This document shows, piece after piece, positions 44,142 to 52,807 of a DNA stretch of 64,000 nucleotides. The notes beneath the pieces are model-generated. The model searched no databases. It was not told where the DNA came from and saw only the letters and a list, made by a program, of their open reading frames with translations. The position numbers and the translations under genes are program-made. Source of the stretch: Bacteroidota bacterium (GTDB lineage: Bacteria; Bacteroidota; Ignavibacteria; Ignavibacteriales; Melioribacteraceae). The stretch lies in NCBI GenBank assembly GCA_018818065.1, contig JAHISV010000011.1:310001-374000 (forward strand), in the 5' to 3' direction. Each line of letters starts with the position of its first letter. The stretch's first letter is position 1.

Positions 44142-45461
44142 ATGTCAAGAAAGAATGTACTTATTATGGGCGCAGCCGGGCGCGATTTTCACAACTTTAA
44201 TGTTTATTTCAGAGATAATGAAGATTATAACGTAGTTGCTTTTACAGCAACACAAATTCCTAATATTGATGGTAGAGTTTACCCAGCAGAATTGGCTGGT
44301 AAATTATATCCAGAAGGCATCAAAATTTATGAAGAAGCAGAATTAGTTGACTTGATAAAAAAATATGATGTTCATGAAGTTGTATTTGCTTATTCAGATG
44401 TTCCTATGGAATATGTAATGACAAAAGCATCTATCGTTAATGCAGCAGGCGTTTCTTTCCGCTTAATGGGTGGGGCGGAAACTCAAGTAAAATCTACTAA
44501 ACCAGTTGTTGCAGTTTTAGCTGTAAGAACCGGTTGTGGTAAATCCCAAACATCAAGAAAAGTAATTGAAGTTTTGAAAGCTGCAGGAAAGAAAGTAGTA
44601 GCTATCCGCCATCCAATGCCTTATGGTGACTTGGTAAAACAAAGAGTTCAAAGATTTGCAGAACTTGCCGATCTTAAAAAACACGAATGTACAATCGAAG
44701 AAATTGAAGAGTATGAACCACACGTGGCTACAGGTGGTATTATTTATGCTGGCGTTGACTACGAAGCAATCTTAAGAGAAGCTGAAAAAGAAGCAGACGT
44801 AATCTTATGGGATGGTGGTAATAATGATATGTCTTTCTATGTTCCTGACGTTACATTTACTGTTGTTGATCCATTAAGAGCCGGACATGAAATGTCTTAC
44901 TATCCTGGAAATACTTCACTAAGAATGGCTGATGCTGTTGTTGTTAATAAAATTGACACCGCCGATGCTGACGAAATTATGGAAGTTATCTTCAATTCAA
45001 GATCTGTTAATCCTAATGCTACAATTATTGAAGCTGCTTCACCTCTTACAGTTGATAATCCTGAAGTTATTAGAGGCAAAAGAGTTTTGGTTGTTGAAGA
45101 TGGTCCTACATTAACTCATGGCGAAATGCAATTTGGTGCAGGTACTGTTGCTGCTCAAAAATTAGGCGCTATTGAATTGGTTGACCCTAGACCATACACA
45201 GTTGGTACTATTACAGATACTTTCAAAAAATATCCTGATATAGGTATTCTTTTACCTGCAATGGGTTATGGCGATCAGCAGATGAAAGATCTAGAAGACA
45301 CAATCAATGCAGTTGATTGCGATTCAGTTGTAATAGGTACTCCTATTGATTTAGGTAGAATCTTAAAAATCAATAAGCCATCAACCAGAGTTAAATATGA
45401 CTTACAGGAAATAGGTGGAAATACAGTTGAATCAGTACTGAAAGCAAAAGGCATAATCTAA
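44142..45461 (+). CDS. Cyclic 2,3-diphosphoglycerate synthetase-like P-loop protein (COG2403)
   Basis: A 439-residue protein related to archaeal cyclic 2,3-diphosphoglycerate synthetase (COG2403). An N-terminal Rossmann-like part (VLIMGAAGRDFHNFNVYFRD) is followed by a P-loop domain with AVRTGCGKSQTSRKV, a Walker-B-like VILWDGGNND and the GTP-type base motif VVNKIDTADAD. In bacteria it is not known to make cDPG. It is the first gene of a set with carbamate kinase (1 base apart) and ornithine carbamoyltransferase, a combination that recurs in anaerobes according to my recollection, so a role in carbamoyl-phosphate metabolism is likely but unproven. Confidence 0.8.
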   Translation: MSRKNVLIMGAAGRDFHNFNVYFRDNEDYNVVAFTATQIPNIDGRVYPAELAGKLYPEGIKIYEEAELVDLIKKYDVHEVVFAYSDVPMEYVMTKASIVNAAGVSFRLMGGAETQVKSTKPVVAVLAVRTGCGKSQTSRKVIEVLKAAGKKVVAIRHPMPYGDLVKQRVQRFAELADLKKHECTIEEIEEYEPHVATGGIIYAGVDYEAILREAEKEADVILWDGGNNDMSFYVPDVTFTVVDPLRAGHEMSYYPGNTSLRMADAVVVNKIDTADADEIMEVIFNSRSVNPNATIIEAASPLTVDNPEVIRGKRVLVVEDGPTLTHGEMQFGAGTVAAQKLGAIELVDPRPYTVGTITDTFKKYPDIGILLPAMGYGDQQMKDLEDTINAVDCDSVVIGTPIDLGRILKINKPSTRVKYDLQEIGGNTVESVLKAKGII

Positions 45462-45462
45462 A

Positions 45463-46410
45463 ATGAAAAAGTTAGCTGTTGTTGCATTCGGTGGGAATGC
45501 ACTATTACGTGGAAACGAAATAGGTACAGTAGACCAACAGGAAAAAAATGCTTACGATACTTGTAAGAACTTACTAAGTCTGATTAAAGAAGGACATAAC
45601 CTAATTATCAGTCATGGTAACGGACCACAGGTAGGAAATATACTGTTAAGAAATGAAGCGGGGCATACTGTTTATAAATTACCGAAAATGCCCCTTGATG
45701 TTTGTGTAGCCGATTCTCAAGGGAGTATCGGCTACATGATTGAGCGCCAGATGAGAAACGTGCTCAATGATAATGGTATAAAGCGTAATGTAATTACTGT
45801 TGTTACACAGGTACTTGTTGATATAAAAGATCCTGCATTTGAGAATCCAACAAAACCTGTTGGACCTTATTACCTTAAAGAGGAAGCTGATTTGCTGGCT
45901 AAATCTAATGACTGGACTTTCAAGGAAGATGCAAGAAAAAGAGGATGGAGACGTGTTGTAGCTTCACCACAGCCGCTTGAAGTGATAAATGATGATATCA
46001 TTAAGGATTTAGCCGAGAAGGGTAACATCGTTATTACAGTTGGTGGTGGTGGAATTCCTGTTTACAGACACGAGAACAATCATCTTGAAGCGATTGAAGC
46101 AGTAATTGATAAAGATTTGGCTTCATCTGTATTGGCGAATAAGATAGGTGCTGATTTATTCTGTATTCTTACAGATGTACCAAAAGCTTATATCAATTTC
46201 AATACACCTCAGCAAAAAGCATTAGATAAAATTACAGCTGAAGAAGCAAAAGGATATTATGAATCTGGTGAGTTCGGTGCCGGAAGCATGGGACCTAAAG
46301 TGATGGCGTGTGTTAAATATGTTGAAAATGGTGGAACTGAGGCCTTAATTACTGAAGCCAGCCAGATGCAGGTTGAAGATGGTGGAACGAGAATAGTACG
46401 AAACAAATAG
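45463..46410 (+). CDS. arcC: Carbamate kinase
   Basis: A 315-residue carbamate kinase, which makes ATP from carbamoyl phosphate and ADP. Blocks: VAFGGNALLRG, ISHGNGPQVGNIL, the catalytic-lysine region GWRRVVASPQP, VITVGGGGIPVY, VIDKDLASSVLANKIGAD and FGAGSMGPKV. The gene starts 1 base after the COG2403 gene ends, and before cassette F was inserted it probably stood directly before the carbamoyltransferase gene. No arginine deiminase gene is in the window. Confidence 0.95.
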   Translation: MKKLAVVAFGGNALLRGNEIGTVDQQEKNAYDTCKNLLSLIKEGHNLIISHGNGPQVGNILLRNEAGHTVYKLPKMPLDVCVADSQGSIGYMIERQMRNVLNDNGIKRNVITVVTQVLVDIKDPAFENPTKPVGPYYLKEEADLLAKSNDWTFKEDARKRGWRRVVASPQPLEVINDDIIKDLAEKGNIVITVGGGGIPVYRHENNHLEAIEAVIDKDLASSVLANKIGADLFCILTDVPKAYINFNTPQQKALDKITAEEAKGYYESGEFGAGSMGPKVMACVKYVENGGTEALITEASQMQVEDGGTRIVRNK

Positions 46411-46848
46411 TTATAAAGTTTGTAAAGTTTATAAAGTAAAAAGTAGTTGATGAGTTTATGAAGATTGAAAGATTCGAAGATATTATTGCTTGGAAGAAGA
46501 GTAGAATCTTGGTAAAAGATATTTATAAACTTGTTGACGAGTCAAAAGATTATGGATTTAGAGATCAGATGCGAAGAGCATCAGTTTCTATTATGAACAA
46601 TATTGCTGAAGGATTTGAAAGAAAGAGTAATAAAGAATTCAAACAATTCTTATTTATTGCAAAGGGAAGTGCTGCTGAAGTAAAATCAATGTTATATGTG
46701 GCTCTTGATCTTGCATATTTAGATAAGGAAAAATTTGATGAACTCTTCGATCTTACTGAAGAGATAACTAAAATTCTCTCTGGTCTTATAAAAACTTTAT
46801 GAGCTATCTACTTTATAAACTTTCAACTTTATGAACTTTATAAACTAA
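46408..46848 (+). mobile_element. Inverted-repeat cassette F carrying a four-helix-bundle gene
   Basis: The left arm (about 46408-46460) reads TAGTTATAAAGTTTGTAAAG onward with TTTATAAAGT units; the complement of the right arm (about 46795-46848) begins TAGTTTATAAAGTTCATAAA and has the same units (AAAGTTTATAAAGT). The repeated unit is (T)ATAAAGTT at about 9-11 base steps. The cassette overlaps only the arcC stop codon and ends just before the ribosome-binding site of the carbamoyltransferase gene, so it splits an operon without breaking genes. It is the only cassette outside the repair block. Confidence 0.65.
46458..46802 (+). CDS. Four-helix-bundle protein, S23/IVP family (cassette F)
   Basis: A 114-residue S23/IVP-type protein. 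The family block is QMRRASVSIMNNIAEGFER, then FKQFLFIAKGSAAEVKSML and YVALDLAYLDKEKFDEL. It represents a third subfamily (N-terminus FEDIIAWKKSRILVKDIY), distinct from those of cassettes A and C/D. The ATG at 46458 lies at the inner edge of the left arm. The function is unknown. Confidence 0.87.
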   Translation: MKIERFEDIIAWKKSRILVKDIYKLVDESKDYGFRDQMRRASVSIMNNIAEGFERKSNKEFKQFLFIAKGSAAEVKSMLYVALDLAYLDKEKFDELFDLTEEITKILSGLIKTL

Positions 46849-46864
46849 ATTAAAGGATTTTGTT

Positions 46865-47866
46865 ATGGCTTTTAACTTAAGAAATAGAAATTTTTTGAAG
46901 CTTCTTGATTTCACACCGAAAGAAATACAGTTCTTATTGGATCTTTCGATTGATCTTAAGAAAGCTAAATATGCTGGGACAGAAGTAAAAAAACTGACCG
47001 GTAAGAATGTTGTTCTTTTATTCGCTAAAGATTCTACAAGAACCAGATGTGCTTTTGAGGTTGCTGCTATGGATCAGGGTGCTGGCGTTACCTTTTTAGG
47101 TCCTTCGGGCTCTCAGATGGGCAAAAAAGAATCAATGAAGGATACAGCAAGAGTATTAGGCAGAATGTATGATGGTATTGAGTACAGAGGTTTTGGACAA
47201 GACATAGTTGAAGAATTAGGCGCTCATGCCGGTGTTCCTGTGTGGAATGGTCTTACTACTGAATATCACCCAACACAGATTCTCGCTGACTTTATGACAA
47301 TGATGGAGCATTCTGACAAACCTTTAAGTCAGGTTTCTTTTGCTTATCTGGGTGATGCGAAAAACAATATGGGTAATTCCTTGATGGTTGGTGCTGCTAA
47401 AATGGGTATGAATTTTAGAGCTGTTGCTCCCAAAGCCTGTTGGCCTTCTGAAGAACTTGTTAAACAATGTAAAGAAATTGCAAAAGAAACCGGCGCATCG
47501 ATTGAACTTACCGAAGATGCAGTATCTGGTGTTAAAGGTGTTGATTTCTTATATACAGATGTATGGGTTTCGATGGGGGAAGCGGAAGAAGTTTGGGCGG
47601 AAAGAATTGGTATCATGAAGCCTTACCAGGTTAATATGGAAATGATCAAGAATACTGGTAACCCAAATGTTAAATTTATGCATTGCTTACCTGCGTTCCA
47701 TAACAGAGAGACAACTGTTGGAGAAGATGTTTATCAGAAATTCCAGATTGAAGCAATGGAAGTAACTGATGAAGTATTTGAATCTCCACATTCAATTGTA
47801 TTTGATGAAGCTGAAAACAGGTTGCATACAATTAAAGCAGTAATGGTAGCTACTTTAGGCGACTAG
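46865..47866 (+). CDS. argF: Ornithine carbamoyltransferase
   Basis: A 333-residue carbamoyltransferase joining carbamoyl phosphate and ornithine to citrulline, or the reverse. The carbamoyl-phosphate motif is [12 protein letters not shown], then [13 protein letters not shown], the QILADFMT region, and the ornithine signature [12 protein letters not shown]. Its place behind carbamate kinase favours a catabolic (arcB-like) direction that yields ATP from citrulline; this is an inference. A CCCTGC/GCAGGG hairpin follows at about 47882-47897 as a possible terminator. Confidence 0.93.
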   Translation: MAFNLRNRNFLKLLDFTPKEIQFLLDLSIDLKKAKYAGTEVKKLTGKNVVLLFAKDSTRTRCAFEVAAMDQGAGVTFLGPSGSQMGKKESMKDTARVLGRMYDGIEYRGFGQDIVEELGAHAGVPVWNGLTTEYHPTQILADFMTMMEHSDKPLSQVSFAYLGDAKNNMGNSLMVGAAKMGMNFRAVAPKACWPSEELVKQCKEIAKETGASIELTEDAVSGVKGVDFLYTDVWVSMGEAEEVWAERIGIMKPYQVNMEMIKNTGNPNVKFMHCLPAFHNRETTVGEDVYQKFQIEAMEVTDEVFESPHSIVFDEAENRLHTIKAVMVATLGD

Positions 47867-47987
47867 TAAGAATTCATATAGCCCTGCTATTGCAGGGTTA
47901 TGATTACTTGTTATTTTTTCATTAAAAACTTCATTATCTATTTGAGTTTTTATAAAAAATAACTATCTTTCGAATCTAAATTTTGAA

Positions 47988-48060
47988 GGGCAGATAGCTC
48001 AGTCGGTAGAGCAATGGACTGAAAATCCATGTGTCGGCGGTTCAATTCCGTCTCTGCCCA
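47988..48060 (+). tRNA. tRNA-Phe (anticodon GAA)
   Basis: 73 bases fold as a standard tRNA: acceptor GGGCAGA with TCTGCCC, D arm GCTC/GAGC, anticodon stem TGGA/TCCA with loop CTGAAAA (anticodon GAA) and T loop TTCAATT. The discriminator is A; CCA is not encoded. It marks the left edge of the accessory region. Confidence 0.95.
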
Positions 48061-48107
48061 CAAGGGGGATTTACCGAATCCCCTAACATATTGAAACGCA
48101 ATAACTT

Positions 48108-48137
48108 AGGGACACTTATCAAGTGTCCCTTTTTTTT
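48108..48137 (+). terminator. Terminator after tRNA-Phe
   Basis: AGGGACACTT (48108-48117) pairs with AAGTGTCCCT (48121-48130), then seven more T residues. A second hairpin (GGGGATT/AATCCCC) lies just behind the tRNA. Confidence 0.92.
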
Positions 48138-48206
48138 GGTGTATGAATATCGGATGAATGCTTTTTTTAGTGTGTTACATAACATATATTTGTCCCGCAC
48201 ATGTGA

Positions 48207-49154
48207 TCAAACCAATGATAGTTTTAATACAAAATCACCCTTCATGTTGATAGGGAATTTGTATTGAATTTCAATGTACTCATCATAAACGAGTACCTGG
48301 GCTATATTTCTTTTTAACACTCTTCTTTGTTGAGCAAAGGTATTGCTAGGTAGAACAACAGGGAAAATATCATCCGAGAAGGAATATTCAAATTCCTCTA
48401 ATTCTTCTACCATTCTGTTCGCTTCTTTCTGGTAAGCATTAAAAATGTCTGCTTTTGACCCAGACCCAGAAATTATTTCATTCAGTTTTCTGGAATCAAT
48501 ATCAAATTTATTCTTGAGCCATTCGAATTTTTTCTCTCTTACTTTTTCTATGAAACCTGAAAGATCCGAAGCCAATTTGGTTCTAAGATCTCCCAGGACT
48601 AGCTCATTAATCAATTCACTTCTATGCAACTTAGCATTGCATGTACTCATCCCGGAAGCCTGCCTTCTCGAACAAACATAGTAAACATTTTTTTTGTTAG
48701 GCTTGATTGTAACGCTTGATTTGATACGACCACCACAATGCCCACAGTGAGTCAAATCAATTCCAGACAAGAGATACTCGCTTTTTACACCTTGTTTCTT
48801 AGAAGGAGTGGATAGCCTTTCCCTAATTGGAATTTTGTCAGCAATGCTTTTTGTCAAAAGAGCTGTCCAGCTTCCTGGTTTTCCATTATCATCAAAGCCA
48901 GTATAAAAAGAAATGCGATTAGGATGAAGGAGGTAAGTGATTGTTTGGCCGGACCAGAATTCAGACCTTCTGGGCTTCATTCCATTAGAGTTAAGAAAGT
49001 CTGCAATCTTACTGACACCGTAACCACTCGCTGCCAGTTTGAATATTTTTTTCAAGATTTCAGATTCATTTTTGTTGACATTAAGGCGAGTGTTTTCTTT
49101 ATCATATTCATAGCCAAAAGGTATTCCTCCGCCTTCCCAAACTTTTTTTGACAT
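48207..49154 (-). CDS. Serine-recombinase-like protein lacking the catalytic domain
   Basis: A 315-residue protein that starts at the point where the catalytic resolvase domain of a large serine recombinase would have ended. It has the recombinase domain (about 5-110; GGIPFGYEYD, SEILKKIFKLAASGYGVSKIA, WSGQTITYLLHPNRI), the zinc ribbon with CGHCGG and C...C pair (CSRRQ ... STC), and a coiled-coil C-terminus. The catalytic Ser domain is absent, and the 230 bases upstream do not encode it. Yet the ATG has its own AGGAGA ribosome-binding site, so it is expressed as drawn or is a recent fragment. It reads toward tRNA-Phe. Confidence 0.8.
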   Translation of the reverse strand: MSKKVWEGGGIPFGYEYDKENTRLNVNKNESEILKKIFKLAASGYGVSKIADFLNSNGMKPRRSEFWSGQTITYLLHPNRISFYTGFDDNGKPGSWTALLTKSIADKIPIRERLSTPSKKQGVKSEYLLSGIDLTHCGHCGGRIKSSVTIKPNKKNVYYVCSRRQASGMSTCNAKLHRSELINELVLGDLRTKLASDLSGFIEKVREKKFEWLKNKFDIDSRKLNEIISGSGSKADIFNAYQKEANRMVEELEEFEYSFSDDIFPVVLPSNTFAQQRRVLKRNIAQVLVYDEYIEIQYKFPINMKGDFVLKLSLV

Positions 49155-49385
49155 TTGATTCTCCTAAAGAAATACTAGTATGTTTATTAAAAGGTCATAA
49201 CAAAGAACCCTAAGAAATATTTAGAGAAAATAATAAATTATTCTGAAATATATCCAGAGAAAAAATATTTTATTTACGGATTTGGGATTAATGAAAAAAG
49301 TTAATAAGTTTGCTTTAAAGGTTGTTTGATAGAAGATACTATTAGGCGGCTATAATAACAGAGATTAGTTACGGAAACTGCAACC

Positions 49386-50342
49386 ATGATTGACACAATT
49401 CATTTTAATTTCAACACTGATAAGCCAGATCTTATCAAAAAGCAATTCAACAAATATTCAATCCATCCCGTACACAGAGATAATCCAATTGAAGCACATG
49501 TAGGAGGTATACTAAACTATAAAGTGACCATTCGGGAGAACAGAGTGTTTGTTAAAGGAAGTCTTCCAAAATCAGCAATTGGAAATAATTATACCAATAT
49601 GACAATATCGGGAATCATTGAAGCCATTCATAATCTTCGGAAAATATTTGGAGATGAAGTTCTTTCCGCAGAATTAACAAGACTAGATTTGACTTTAGTG
49701 GTAATTACAGATTCGCCAGTACCAAGCTATTTAACCCAAATGTTGCACTACAGATGGAAAAGTAGATTCAGCTATTTTGAGAGTGTCTATTTTAAAGTGA
49801 AAAAGGGTATAACAATAACAATTTATGATAAAGCGGCCGAAATGAAGAAGAAAAAGAAGAGGAAAGAAAAAATTACACTTGAAGGGAATTATCTTAAGTA
49901 TGAAGTTAAAATCCAGAATTCAATTAAGAAAGTATTAAAAAAAGAACAGGTTTTACTCACAGATTTACAAGAGCCAATATTTTACATAAACTTATTGAGT
50001 ATCCTTGAAGATACATTTGGAGCTATAAAAAAGATAGAAGCTCCATATCCGGTTAATTTTTACATCAGTAGTATTGTGAGATTAAAAGAATTTAAAGAAT
50101 TCTTGGTTAGATGGGCGGTTAATCAGATTGGCCCGGCTGTGTTATTGGAGCTTGTTGAAATGGGGAGATTGGAAAAAAGGATACTCAAAGAGCAAGTTTG
50201 CAGAATGCGGAACTATATTATAAGTGCCGCCTATGTAATGAATCCGGCACACGAAAAATTAATTCCCGAACTGAAAGAAAAGTTTTATGCGGCTACAACT
50301 GATTACAAAAATCAAATTGAAAATTATGTTCACTGTCCATAA
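49386..50342 (+). CDS. Filamentous-phage/plasmid-type replication initiator
   Basis: A 318-residue protein resembling the phage/plasmid replication proteins of the gene II/X (Phage_CRI) type. Typical points are the MIDTIHFNF start, the strand LTRLDLTLVV, the segment ITITIYDKAAEMK with its YDK...E arrangement, and LKYEVKIQNSIKKVL. Such proteins nick and rejoin DNA in rolling-circle replication, but I cannot mark the catalytic Tyr with certainty. No phage coat or assembly genes are near. With the recombinase remnant it suggests a decayed small integrative element next to tRNA-Phe. Confidence 0.6.
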   Translation: MIDTIHFNFNTDKPDLIKKQFNKYSIHPVHRDNPIEAHVGGILNYKVTIRENRVFVKGSLPKSAIGNNYTNMTISGIIEAIHNLRKIFGDEVLSAELTRLDLTLVVITDSPVPSYLTQMLHYRWKSRFSYFESVYFKVKKGITITIYDKAAEMKKKKKRKEKITLEGNYLKYEVKIQNSIKKVLKKEQVLLTDLQEPIFYINLLSILEDTFGAIKKIEAPYPVNFYISSIVRLKEFKEFLVRWAVNQIGPAVLLELVEMGRLEKRILKEQVCRMRNYIISAAYVMNPAHEKLIPELKEKFYAATTDYKNQIENYVHCP

Positions 50343-50459
50343 ACGCAATTGCAGAGGAATAAAATAGTAAGAACTTGTAGTTGTTTCTTTTATGCTTAAA
50401 GTTGTATATTGAATTTAGGGTTTAAGTAACGCTGGAATGAAAAACTTTAAGGTGCTCTT

Positions 50460-52280
50460 ATGAACTACCTATCAAAATCTGATTTCAAAATAGCCCGAAG
50501 CTGCCATACCAAGCTTTATTTCAAGAAAAAAGGCTATCCATCCAATTTTGATGAAAACGAATACCTTGAATTTTTGGCAAAAGGGGGCTATCAGGTCGGG
50601 AAACTTGCTACATTGTTCTTTCCTGATGGTATCGAAATCTCAACAGGTAGCGATCATGACAAGGCAATTGAACTGACTGAGAATTATCTTAAGAAAAGTG
50701 ATGTGACTTTGTTTGAAGCAGCTATTAAGAGCAAGGGGAAATTAATCCGCATTGACATCCTGAAAAAAGAAGGGAAAAAGCTGAAATTGATTGAAGTAAA
50801 GTCAAAATCCTACGATTCCAGCCAGGGTTTTGAAAAGCAGCAGAGAGAACTTCAAGAGTATATAGAGGATGTTGCCTACCAATACTTTGTATTGAAAGAG
50901 AAATACCCAGGATATAAAATCATTCCCTATTTATACATGCCCGACAAAAGTAAACGGACAAAAATTGAAGGTTTGAATCAGTTATTTGATATTTCCGAAG
51001 TCAGTCAGGATCCTAATTCAAAATTCAGAAACCACACTGTCACTTTTGATGAAACAAGATTGCAGGAAGTAATTCTTGATGACCTTCTGTATCTCCTTGA
51101 TCTAACTGATTCAGTTAATGAAATGCAGGATATGGTTGAAACTGAAGTAAAAATCTTACTACCATCCTTAAGGCAGGACTTGGGTAAAATTGATACGGAA
51201 ATCAATAAAAATTGTTTTAAGTGTGAATTCAATCTAACGGACGAATTACATACCACAAGTGGTTTTAATGAATGCTGGCAAAGCATACCCAAAGTGAAGC
51301 ACCCTGTGAGCGATCTGTATTTTGGTGGTGTTTTAGGTGGTAATAAAGAGCCATATGTAAATGAAATGATCCAGAAGAAAAAGCTTTCAATGTTTGACGT
51401 ACCGGATGACCTGATAAAAGGAGAAAGAGGCAAAAGACAGAGAATTCAGATTGATAATACCCAGCTAGGAAAAGAATGGGTTTCACCTGCACTTAAACAG
51501 GTGATCAATAATGTTAACTACCCTTTGCACTTCATTGACTTTGAAACTTCGATACATGCATTGCCGATGCACAAAGATTTGCGCCCTTACGAGCAGGTAG
51601 TTTTTCAATGGAGTTGTCATACCTTGAATGGCCCTGATGAAGACCTTCAGCATAATGAATGGCTGAATCTTGAACCTGAATTCCCAAACTTTAAGTTCGC
51701 AGAATCACTTATGGAGCAAGTAGGAGATTCAGGAACACCACTTATGTGGTCACCATACGAGAACACAATACTGAAAGTTATTTATAACCAGATGGATGTT
51801 TATGGGTATACAAACAATACATTAAAAAAATGGATTGAAGGAATTGCCAAACTGGAAAAGGGAGACACTTCCAGGTTATTGGACATGAATCGTATTGCCC
51901 TGGAAAATTATTTTCACCCCAAAATGAAAGGAAAGACATCGATAAAATGGGTTTTACCTGCTGTTTTGTCTGAAGTTAAGAAGGGGAGAATAATTGACTG
52001 GCTTACTTACTTTGAAGATGGAGTGAATTTGTTTGGGAATGAATCTGGTAGCATTATAAATCCCTACAATATGTTACCAAAGATTGAAATTTACGAAAGA
52101 GCTGAAAACGTTAAGGACGGAACCGGTGCAATGCAAGCTTACTCTGATTTGCTCTTTGGTGTATCCAGGGGAGATGAAATAGCAAAGAACAAGTATAAGG
52201 AAGCCCTTTTGAGGTACTGCAAGCTGGACACGCTCGCAATGGTTATTATCTGGGAATATTGGAGGAGCAAATGTGGATGA
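50460..52280 (+). CDS. DUF2779 protein with nuclease-like domains
   Basis: A 606-residue DUF2779 protein. The N-terminal half looks like a Cas4/RecB-type PD-(D/E)XK nuclease: MNYLSKSDFKIARSCHTKLY, then LIRIDIL and LKLIEVKSKSYD supplying D...ExK. Cysteines in NCFKCEFN and FNECW could belong to an iron-sulphur or zinc site together with others. The second half holds an RNase-H-like exonuclease region with FIDFETS and later LLRYCKLDTLAM. The role is unknown; the family is often in defence neighbourhoods, and a type I RM operon follows here. Confidence 0.75.
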   Translation: MNYLSKSDFKIARSCHTKLYFKKKGYPSNFDENEYLEFLAKGGYQVGKLATLFFPDGIEISTGSDHDKAIELTENYLKKSDVTLFEAAIKSKGKLIRIDILKKEGKKLKLIEVKSKSYDSSQGFEKQQRELQEYIEDVAYQYFVLKEKYPGYKIIPYLYMPDKSKRTKIEGLNQLFDISEVSQDPNSKFRNHTVTFDETRLQEVILDDLLYLLDLTDSVNEMQDMVETEVKILLPSLRQDLGKIDTEINKNCFKCEFNLTDELHTTSGFNECWQSIPKVKHPVSDLYFGGVLGGNKEPYVNEMIQKKKLSMFDVPDDLIKGERGKRQRIQIDNTQLGKEWVSPALKQVINNVNYPLHFIDFETSIHALPMHKDLRPYEQVVFQWSCHTLNGPDEDLQHNEWLNLEPEFPNFKFAESLMEQVGDSGTPLMWSPYENTILKVIYNQMDVYGYTNNTLKKWIEGIAKLEKGDTSRLLDMNRIALENYFHPKMKGKTSIKWVLPAVLSEVKKGRIIDWLTYFEDGVNLFGNESGSIINPYNMLPKIEIYERAENVKDGTGAMQAYSDLLFGVSRGDEIAKNKYKEALLRYCKLDTLAMVIIWEYWRSKCG

Positions 52281-52315
52281 AAACATTGAATTGGATAAAA
52301 CGCATTTTCTCGAAA

Positions 52316-52549
52316 TCAACTTTTCCTTGGTAACTCAGTAAAGACGTATTCGCCCTTTTGGTCTGGGAGTATTGACATGTGTTGCACTTGCCCCTCCCAT
52401 ATATCAAGTGGAATTACTTCGAAGGCAGGGCACTTTCTTACAACAGTTTCAGGTGGAGATTTCAACCAGCTATCTTTATCGAAGTGAGCGCACAGGATAC
52501 ATGACCCGTAAATGCTTACGCTAAATTCTTTATCGATCATATAAATCAT
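52316..52549 (-). CDS. Small Cys-containing hypothetical protein
   Basis: A 77-residue protein with CILCAHF and KCPAFEVIPLDIWEGQVQH, a pattern I have seen in small proteins of unknown function with the layout CxxC-H...CxAFP-IP-I--G. AGGA six bases before the minus-strand ATG supports it. It is convergent with the DUF2779 gene. It may bind zinc. The 258 bases between it and hsdM are AT-rich and hold only the divergent promoters. Confidence 0.6.
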   Translation of the reverse strand: MIYMIDKEFSVSIYGSCILCAHFDKDSWLKSPPETVVRKCPAFEVIPLDIWEGQVQHMSILPDQKGEYVFTELPRKS

Positions 52550-52807
52550 TACATGTCCTGAAAAAAATCGGTTTCAATGAAGTTAATGATACTATAAAAA
52601 AAGCTAATTTTCGAATTAATATTTTGTATCAATATAGCGCATTTTCTTTTTTAGTTCATTTAATACAATTTGTTCCTTACCAATCAAATTAGTGATTGTT
52701 TAGGGTTTATTTTAATGGTTAAATGAGTTACTTTTATCGCTGGTGTTGGGGTTACTGTTAGAAATAAATATATTTGCAACTATTCTGATTATCATTATTG
52801 GGAACCT

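Noticed and set aside
48061-50460. Attachment-site duplicate of the tRNA-Phe 3' end
   Set aside because: I looked for a second copy of the tRNA-Phe 3' end on the far side of the recombinase and Rep genes and found none, so no att pair is claimed.
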